From: RGIG7450 sp045633565
GTDB lineage: Bacteria; Bacillota; Clostridia; RUG12999
DNA: 64,000 nt
Assembly (NCBI GenBank): GCA_045633565.1
Contig: JAZQYO010000027.1
Span: 1 to 64,000, forward strand
Direction: 5' to 3'
The notes below the pieces were generated by a model. That model saw nothing but the letters and a program-made list of their open reading frames with translations, did no database searches and was not told where the DNA came from. Position numbers and translations under genes: made by a program. How positions within the stretch are numbered: position 1 is the first letter of the stretch; the number at the start of each line of letters is the position of its first letter. This document shows, one piece after another, positions 58,519 through 64,000 of this stretch.

Positions 58519-59068
58519 TATTTTGACGGATGTGTTGCCTGACAGGGTGACGGTGGACGGCGAAGAATGCTACATGAAAACCCATTTTAAAAGATGGATA
58601 GAATTTGAGCTTATTATGACAAATCCCAAATTGAAAGATGAAATAAAGCTGGCGGCAATTTTGCCGCTTTGCTTTAAAAAACTGCCGTCAAGTGCAGACA
58701 GGGCTGTTAAGGCGTGTATGAAATTCTATTGCGGAAATACAAAAAAAGGAAAGGGCGCTTCAAAAGCAAGTTACAGTTTTCTTTATGATGCGGAGCTTAT
58801 TTATGCAGCGTTTTTGACGCAGTATGGGATTGACCTGTCAAGCCAGGATATGCACTGGTATAAATTCCGTGCACTTTTTAAGGGACTTAAAAGTGACAAC
58901 AAGATATCTGAGGTTATGCAGCTTCGGGAAATGAACCTGTCAGAAATAAAGGATGCGGACATGCGCAGAAAATATAGTAAACTCAAAAAAATCTGGGAGT
59001 TGCCCGATTTAAGAACCGACAGCGAAAAAGAAAATGAAATTGTTTTTGCTGTTGAAGGACTTGTTTAA
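58511..59068 (+). CDS. Bacteriophage Gp15-family protein
   Basis: I use ATG 58511 (MFNILTDVLPDRVTVDGEEC). 185 residues matching the Gp15 family found between tail tube and tape measure: RWIEFELIMTNPKL, KASYSFLYDAELIYAAFLTQYGIDL and HWYKFRALFKGL. By position it is the tail assembly chaperone. I see no slippery site for the usual frameshift pair. Confidence 0.82.
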   Translation: MFNILTDVLPDRVTVDGEECYMKTHFKRWIEFELIMTNPKLKDEIKLAAILPLCFKKLPSSADRAVKACMKFYCGNTKKGKGASKASYSFLYDAELIYAAFLTQYGIDLSSQDMHWYKFRALFKGLKSDNKISEVMQLREMNLSEIKDADMRRKYSKLKKIWELPDLRTDSEKENEIVFAVEGLV

Positions 59069-59082
59069 AGGGGGTGCATTAT

Positions 59083-59757
59083 ATGGCGAAAAACACAATT
59101 TCAATGAAAAAATTCAGGTCTAACCTGACCAAAATCAGCAGACTCGCAAAATCAGGATATAACTCAATTACATCGGTTGCAAGACAGATAATCGCCACCG
59201 TTACAAACATTGCTTCAAAAATATCTGTTCTGTCGGAAAATGCGGCGTGGCAGGGAGGAAACGAAAGCTTGCCGGCTGACAGTTATCAAAGCTATTATAA
59301 CCAGGCAAGCAAAGCTGAAGAAGCATATTTAAATAACAGCCTCGAAAATCTTGGGAGGTACAAGGACGAGGTTATATTTGATATTTACACAATCAGGGAT
59401 GCATTGTCACACAATACTGAACAGATGGGTTATAAACTGGCAGATACAGTGACGGCTGCCTTTGGACAGGCAGCAGATGATTTTTTTGCAGAAGGTATGG
59501 CCGGCGGAATAAGCTTTGGCAGCGGTTTTGTTCAGGGGCTTGAGGAAAAAATGGATAAAGCAAGAGGAGTAGTTTTGTCCGCAATGCAGGACATGAATGC
59601 CATGTTTGGCTCTGTAAGTTCAGCGGTAAGTAACATTTCAAATGTGACTTATTCCAATCCAAGCTATAATTTTTACGGTAGCGGGCAGACAGTCAGCGAG
59701 CAGCTGAGCGAAGCAAGACGTGCAGAAATAATAAATCAACTCAGGGCAGTGGGATAG
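59083..59757 (+). CDS. Very short tape measure protein
   Basis: ATG 59083 follows GGGGTG. Only 224 residues, where siphovirus tape measures usually have 600 to over 1500. The N-terminus is a helical Ser/Lys-rich stretch (NSITSVARQIIATVTNIASK); the C-terminus keeps the tape-measure end pattern GSGFVQGLEEKMDKARGVV, NFYGSGQ and a last amphipathic helix (QLSEARRAEIINQLRAVG). It lies exactly between Gp15 and Dit, as a tape measure should. At about 0.15 nm per residue it would set a tail near 30 nm. The frame is intact, so it looks like a working, shortened form. Confidence 0.72.
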   Translation: MAKNTISMKKFRSNLTKISRLAKSGYNSITSVARQIIATVTNIASKISVLSENAAWQGGNESLPADSYQSYYNQASKAEEAYLNNSLENLGRYKDEVIFDIYTIRDALSHNTEQMGYKLADTVTAAFGQAADDFFAEGMAGGISFGSGFVQGLEEKMDKARGVVLSAMQDMNAMFGSVSSAVSNISNVTYSNPSYNFYGSGQTVSEQLSEARRAEIINQLRAVG

Positions 59758-59771
59758 GAAGGAGCTGAAAA

Positions 59772-60617
59772 ATGAAAGGTAAAATTTTTTTTGAAAACGA
59801 CCGGGGCAGGATGGAAATGCTGCTTGGCGGAACCGGTCCTGTCCGGATAAGTGTCCTTTCCGGTTTTGGTAATCCCGAAAAAAACTATTCTGCTGCTTTT
59901 TTTGCAGGCAAACCTGGTCAGAAGACTACCGGTGCGGTCGCAAAAGCAAGGACAATGGTTATAAGCGGCGATATTTGGGGGGACCGGAGCCTGTCTGAAA
60001 AAATGCTTAAAATTTTGGATGGGCCGGGCAGACTTACGCTTGATTTTGAAAATAAAAAACGTGAAATTTTCTGCAACCAGGCAGACCTGTCGTTGGGGGC
60101 AAGAAGGGGAGGATATACCAGCTTTGTTTTAACCCTTGTTGCAGATGAGGTGTATTTTACCGATACATTTCAGACAAGGACAGCTGTGTTTGCAAGAGAG
60201 GATATGCTGCTAAGAGATATTGTTTTCCCCTGTGTGTTTACAAGAAAAAACACCGAGGCGACAATAGAAATTTTTGGTGAGGTAAATGTTGAGCCTGTCA
60301 TATATATTTACAATTATGCTGATAATCCTGAGAATAAGGAAAAGGGAATAATTGTCCAAAACATTACCACCGGGCAGAAAATAACACTTGAAACGGGCAT
60401 GACCAAGAATGAGTGTATAACCATTGATATAAAAAACCGAAAAGTTACAAGCTCGGACAAAGGTGACATTCTGCACCTTATTTCCGACGACACATTCTTA
60501 AGTAAATTCTGGCTCAAACCCGGTCTAAATCATCTTTGCGCATGGCATGGAAATACCGGCGAGGACATAAGTGTGATTTTAAGCTATCGCAGCAGTTACA
60601 GGGAGGGGATTTTCTGA
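59772..60617 (+). CDS. Distal tail protein (Dit family)
   Basis: 281 residues after GGAGC. N-terminal phage tail domain (KTTGAVAKARTMVISGDIWGDRSL, GARRGGYTSFVLTLVADEVYF) and a C-terminal beta domain with galectin-like spacing. Dit forms the hub where the tail tube meets the baseplate. Overlaps the next gene. Confidence 0.82.
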   Translation: MKGKIFFENDRGRMEMLLGGTGPVRISVLSGFGNPEKNYSAAFFAGKPGQKTTGAVAKARTMVISGDIWGDRSLSEKMLKILDGPGRLTLDFENKKREIFCNQADLSLGARRGGYTSFVLTLVADEVYFTDTFQTRTAVFAREDMLLRDIVFPCVFTRKNTEATIEIFGEVNVEPVIYIYNYADNPENKEKGIIVQNITTGQKITLETGMTKNECITIDIKNRKVTSSDKGDILHLISDDTFLSKFWLKPGLNHLCAWHGNTGEDISVILSYRSSYREGIF

Positions 60618-61591
60618 TGGATGATATCCGTATTTATGATACAGATTTTAACCTGTTGCATATAGAAAATGACGTTGTTTCATCCAATTGGACCATTAAC
60701 TTTAACTCGGTGGGAACCTTTGAAATACATACCCTTGCCGACACACAGACGGCTCAGATAATAGCCCGGAACTTTGACTTTATTCAAAATAAAATTCCGG
60801 TTATCCTTCAGGGAGATTTGCAGGGAATTGTAACAGGAATCAGATTGAGTGACGATTTTGCAATTTACGGAAAAACCTGTAACTGGCTTCTGTCCAGAAA
60901 AATTGTGCCAAAATTTATAAGCAGTGACCTGCCGGTAAGCTGTAATCCGGAGGAGATTGCACGGTATATTGTGTCGAATGCTTTTTCCGATCAGGATAAT
61001 TTTATTCTTGGTGAATATGTGGGACTCGAGGATATTGATAGCTTCTGGAGGAACACATATAATCCCGTTTCGGATGTGGTGTCAGACCTTCTTGCAAAGA
61101 AAAACGCGGGACATGATGTAAAGTTTGACAGGATAAACAAAAGATGGATTTTTAACATTTATCCGCCAGCCTATCCTGAAATGATTTTGTCCGGTGCAAA
61201 CGGAAATGCTTCCGGAATGGAATATACCTACAGTATAGACAACTACTTTTCTGAATGCTGGTATGAGCAGGAGCAACAGTTTGTGGACGGAGAATTTCCC
61301 GATCCGGTATGGACCAAATTTGTAAAGGATGAGAAAACAGGCATTTTCCGCAATGAGTGTACTATAAATGCGACTGTGGAAAGCGAAGTCCAAAGCCTGA
61401 TTAAAGAAAAGACGGTAAAATCTGAAATTGTTACCGATGTACTGGGAGAAGACTTCAGACCGGGAGATATTCTGCGGGTGCAGTTTTTAAATGGGAAAAT
61501 TGCAAGGACAGTGAAAAAACAGGTTTCGGGAGTTCAGCTTGGCTGGGAAAACGGAAAAAAGACCAGGCAGCTTATTTTAAAAGATATTTAA
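60617..61591 (+). CDS. Gp37-like tail/baseplate protein
   Basis: ATG 60617 after GGGAGGGG; the longer frame overlaps dit. 324 residues resembling the siphovirus ReqiPepy6 Gp37-like family (DIRIYDTDFNLLHIENDVVS, VGTFEIHTL, near-C-terminal FRPGDILRVQF). It is the tail-associated hub (Tal-like) protein without a lysozyme domain. Confidence 0.78.
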   Translation: MDDIRIYDTDFNLLHIENDVVSSNWTINFNSVGTFEIHTLADTQTAQIIARNFDFIQNKIPVILQGDLQGIVTGIRLSDDFAIYGKTCNWLLSRKIVPKFISSDLPVSCNPEEIARYIVSNAFSDQDNFILGEYVGLEDIDSFWRNTYNPVSDVVSDLLAKKNAGHDVKFDRINKRWIFNIYPPAYPEMILSGANGNASGMEYTYSIDNYFSECWYEQEQQFVDGEFPDPVWTKFVKDEKTGIFRNECTINATVESEVQSLIKEKTVKSEIVTDVLGEDFRPGDILRVQFLNGKIARTVKKQVSGVQLGWENGKKTRQLILKDI

Positions 61592-61603
61592 GAGGTGAGA
61601 AAA

Positions 61604-62350
61604 ATGGCATACAGTTTTGATTTTAAAGATAATGTTATTTACGGAGCAGATGATATAAACGCTATAAGAAAAAGTATTCTGACAAAAGGTGTTGTGGAAG
61701 AGTCGGCAGACAGCTGCAAGGCAATTTTATCAGACGGTGTTGTAAAAATATGTAAAGGCCAGGCGATTTTTGATGATGGCTCAAAAATTGAGGTTGACTC
61801 CGATGGCGTAGAAAGACAGTATGTAAGTGGACAGCCTAATTATGTATATTTTCTGAATAATACGCTTGCGGGAGTGTGCGAAGTTATTGTATCAACAGCT
61901 TTTCCCGAAAATGATTATGTGATGCTTGCAGAAATTGATGAACTTGGCGAAATATCGGACAAAAGGGAGTTTACAGAGCTTAAAACTGCCGACACACAAA
62001 GGTATATTGAAAGCTTTAGTGAAACAGTCAGTCTGATGGATACTGTCGGTTCAACAGCAACTGTCACTTTGCCGAAAAGCAACTGTAGTATGGTAGAATT
62101 CTACATGGATTTTGCCTCAAACTCATGGATGATAATTAATATATTTCCTAAAGAAAACGGGCGGATTTATTGGCAATATTCCAACGGAATGTTTGACGAG
62201 GGTGAGCTATTGCCTATGAATGTCTACGGAAGAAGCAGAGAAATCGGCGTTGCGGTAAGTGGCAACAGACTAACGCTGTCAATAGAAAACAGTACCCAAA
62301 ACAGCACCGATATTCGTGAAGTAAAAATTTGTGGTTATTGTGTACGATAG
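61604..62350 (+). CDS. Baseplate or tail-spike-like protein
   Basis: I use ATG 61604 after GAGGTGAG. 248 residues; the start YSFDFKDNVIYGADDINAIR and the middle part (GQPNYVYFLNNTLAGVCEVIV) resemble upper-baseplate proteins of clostridial prophages. The C-terminal 100 residues form a beta-sandwich-like carbohydrate-binding segment. Function inferred from position. Confidence 0.6.
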   Translation: MAYSFDFKDNVIYGADDINAIRKSILTKGVVEESADSCKAILSDGVVKICKGQAIFDDGSKIEVDSDGVERQYVSGQPNYVYFLNNTLAGVCEVIVSTAFPENDYVMLAEIDELGEISDKREFTELKTADTQRYIESFSETVSLMDTVGSTATVTLPKSNCSMVEFYMDFASNSWMIINIFPKENGRIYWQYSNGMFDEGELLPMNVYGRSREIGVAVSGNRLTLSIENSTQNSTDIREVKICGYCVR

Positions 62351-62362
62351 GGGGAAGCGGTT

Positions 62363-62671
62363 ATGATAAAAATTTATTCCGGCGGTGAAAAAATAAGCTG
62401 CAGCACAGAAGACACATTTTTACTTACGGTTGACTCGGAAAACGGGTTTGAGGCCGGTACAAGCTTAAAATTTCAGGTGGCAAAAGATGAAGATGGGGAA
62501 CTTTTGATTGATAAAATTTTCAGTCCGGACGGTGCGACTTTTCAGATTGAACTGACGGAAGAAGAAAAGCCTGCACTTGGAGAATATGTTTACAGAATAG
62601 TGCTGATGAGCGCAGACAAAAGTGTTATAACCCAAAAAAGCGGACAGCTTGAAGTGAAATGGGGTGCTTAA
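62363..62671 (+). CDS. Small BppU-like baseplate protein
   Basis: 102 residues, beta-rich, with FLLTVDSENGFEAGTSLKFQV and LGEYVYRIVLM, like the N-terminal domain of BppU-type baseplate proteins. GGGGAAGCGG precedes the ATG. Confidence 0.55.
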   Translation: MIKIYSGGEKISCSTEDTFLLTVDSENGFEAGTSLKFQVAKDEDGELLIDKIFSPDGATFQIELTEEEKPALGEYVYRIVLMSADKSVITQKSGQLEVKWGA

Positions 62672-62672
62672 T

Positions 62673-62915
62673 ATGGCAGAACTAATTTTATCCGCAAAGT
62701 CCCCGCAAAAAATCATTTTAGAGTCAAAAAGTAAAAACCAGCACAATAATCTTGGCAATCTTTCTTTTGACAAAAGTGGTCATACGGGATTTCAAAAAGA
62801 GCTTACCGCACAGCAACTTGCAAACATTCAGGCCGTTTCGGAAAAAGTCGACAAAGCTTATGTTGACTCCGCCATACAGTCAGCAATTCTTGACAGCTGG
62901 GAGGTTGCTGTATGA
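62673..62915 (+). CDS. Small tail-fibre linker protein
   Basis: I use ATG 62673 behind GGGGTG. 80 residues with KSGHTGFQKELTAQQLANIQAV and KVDKAYVDSAIQSAI, a helical segment typical of short fibre adaptors in clostridial prophages. Four-base overlap with the fibre gene. Confidence 0.55.
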   Translation: MAELILSAKSPQKIILESKSKNQHNNLGNLSFDKSGHTGFQKELTAQQLANIQAVSEKVDKAYVDSAIQSAILDSWEVAV

Positions 62916-63694
62916 GTATTCATAAGGAAAAATTTACTGAGATTGCTGATGCGATACGCAGTAAAACAGGAGAAACCGGATTAATAAAACCTTCTGACTT
63001 TGCAGGTAAGGTTAATGAGGTTTTTAAAGCCGGGGCAAAGTCTGAATATGATAGCTTTTGGGATGCGTTTCAGCACAACGGAAAAAGAACTGATTACAGA
63101 CACGCTTTCCGTGGCATAGGCAATTTTGATGCAGGCTGGAATGAGGAAATATTTAAACCGAAATATGACATAAAACCCTTGCAGGCACAAAGTATTTTTT
63201 ACAATACACGGTTTTTAGCAATAGACCTTAGACCGGCGCAATTCAAAGAAAGATTTGGCGTTGAATTTGATTTGTCAAACAGTACATCTTTAGACCAATT
63301 TTTAAGCGATTCTGCTATATATGCGGTTGGTACAATAAATGCGTCGAAACTGTCAAACAGACTCTATTATGTATTTTTTGGTGCGATAAATTTACATACT
63401 ATCGAAAAACTTATATTGCCTATGGCAGCAGAGCCATCAATGAATACAACGGCTGCTTTTATGAATTGCAACGCATTAACTACTATTTTGGAAATTGAAG
63501 GGGTGTTTGGCAATAGTTTTTCTTTTTCTTACAGCCCATTAGGAAAGGATACAATAATGCGAATTATAAACGCACTTGCAGATTATTCTGATGGCAGTTA
63601 TAAAAAAACATTAACACTTGGCACAAAAAACCTTGCAAAGCTGACCGATGCAGAAAAAGCTGTTGCGACAGAGAAAGGATGGACACTTGCGTGA
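62912..63694 (+). CDS. Tail fibre protein with leucine-rich surface domain
   Basis: 260 residues. The N-terminal FTEIADAIRSKTGETGLIKPSDFAGKV is a common attachment module of clostridial tail fibres; the middle has irregular leucine-rich repeats (FMNCNALTTILEIEGVF) and the end has the frequent LAKLTDAEKAVATEKGWTL motif. It should bind the cell surface. Retention of a full fibre argues that the particle still recognises cells. Confidence 0.75.
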   Translation: MSIHKEKFTEIADAIRSKTGETGLIKPSDFAGKVNEVFKAGAKSEYDSFWDAFQHNGKRTDYRHAFRGIGNFDAGWNEEIFKPKYDIKPLQAQSIFYNTRFLAIDLRPAQFKERFGVEFDLSNSTSLDQFLSDSAIYAVGTINASKLSNRLYYVFFGAINLHTIEKLILPMAAEPSMNTTAAFMNCNALTTILEIEGVFGNSFSFSYSPLGKDTIMRIINALADYSDGSYKKTLTLGTKNLAKLTDAEKAVATEKGWTLA

Positions 63695-63882
63695 TTGAAA
63701 CAAAAATTGAGCTCAGAAAACTTACTGCTGCCGAAGGTATGACACTCACAAATGGTGAAGCGTACGGAAAAGAGGTTTATCTCGGCAAAAATGACAGCCC
63801 TGATAATTGGTATGAAATTACCGATGCAGAATATGAAAAAATATTGGCAGAACAGGAAAAGGGCGTGCCGGAAAATGATTAG
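63691..63882 (+). CDS. Small phage protein after the fibre gene
   Basis: I use GTG 63691 (ETKIELRKLTAAEGMTLTNG); an ATG lies four codons upstream. 63 residues, typical of short proteins after tail fibres in clostridial prophages (NDSPDNWYEITDAEYEKIL). Role unknown, perhaps a fibre chaperone. Overlaps fibre and amidase genes. Confidence 0.65.
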   Translation: MIETKIELRKLTAAEGMTLTNGEAYGKEVYLGKNDSPDNWYEITDAEYEKILAEQEKGVPEND

Positions 63883-64000
63883 AGATTTTATTCCAGAGGA
63901 AAAGTATGCTCTCAAATGTCCTTACAAAATGACGCCCGAGTTTATTGTAATACATAATACTGCAAATGATGCGAGTGCAAAAAATGAGATATCATATATG
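63875..64000 (+). CDS. N-acetylmuramoyl-L-alanine amidase (partial, cut by window end)
   Basis: 42 residues visible. The phrase MTPEFIVIHNTANDAS contains the first zinc histidine of amidase_2/XlyA-type endolysins (I-V-I-H-N-T). It would cleave the peptidoglycan stem peptide to lyse the cell. No holin gene is seen before it; one may follow. Confidence 0.85.
   Translation, partial: MIRDFIPEEKYALKCPYKMTPEFIVIHNTANDASAKNEISYM

Noticed and set aside
53688..64000. R- or F-type tailocin
   Set aside because: Portal, scaffold, capsid and head-tail connectors are all present, so it is not a headless tail; no sheath gene is present.

Overview
The window looks like chromosome from an anaerobic, endospore-forming, low-G+C Clostridia bacterium (Oscillospirales/Eubacteriales-like; rank inferred from gene content only). 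The signs are a complete spoIIIAA-AH operon next to an uninterrupted sigK, a six-gene Rnf complex, B12-dependent glutamate fermentation genes, ferritin and rubredoxin, Shine-Dalgarno sites of the GGAGG/GAGGTG type and TTGACA-17-TATAAT promoters. I see no tRNA, rRNA or CRISPR array.

Layout. 1-3.2 kb: end of an SLH-domain protein, two small unknown genes, an SLH/BspA-repeat secreted protein, a DUF4430 lipoprotein and a Cys-rich small protein. 3.2-16.4 kb: a metabolic island with citXG, a P-loop protein and citC (minus) divergent from citDEF and a two-subunit Fe-S hydratase (plus), then a GntR regulator and glmS-glmL-glmE-mal. Together these encode glutamate -> 3-methylaspartate -> mesaconate -> citramalate -> acetate + pyruvate, so the 'citrate lyase' genes are probably citramalate lyase and the 'fumarase' is probably mesaconase. 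16.4-22.2 kb: ferritin, rubredoxin, RlmD-type methyltransferase, flavodoxin, isocitrate dehydrogenase, a lone acyl carrier protein, MgtC, sigK. 22.3-26.8 kb: spoIIIAA-AH. 26.8-36.4 kb: an accessory, RNA-rich stretch. It holds two paralogous 6S-like RNA genes, each followed by a 37-aa relative of the same micro-protein, a 320-nt branched inverted-repeat element, an ASRT-family protein with a metal-ligand-poor M24 protein, a REP-associated transposase carrying REP hairpins inside its own reading frame, rhamnose genes and TspO. 36.4-48.7 kb: housekeeping genes on the minus strand (recO/yqzL, a DMT transporter, M16 peptidase, UPF0182, ftsY, smc, MATE, XRE-cupin). 48.7-53.6 kb: rnfCDGEAB.

53.7-64 kb: a phage structural operon that begins at the portal gene, back-to-back with the rnf promoter, and runs through scaffold, capsid, connectors, tail tube, Gp15, a very short tape measure, Dit, Gp37-like protein, fibres and an amidase cut by the window end. 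No terminase, integrase or lysogeny gene lies on its left side. With a 224-aa tape measure it is the best candidate here for an undescribed system: a domesticated short-tailed capsid particle or gene-transfer-agent-like element. This is inference; the right flank is not visible.

How parts may connect: glutamate fermentation yields pyruvate and reduced ferredoxin, which Rnf could couple to ion pumping; glutamate mutase needs cobalamin, and the lipoprotein/Cys-rich pair next to the island belongs to families often seen near cobalamin genes.
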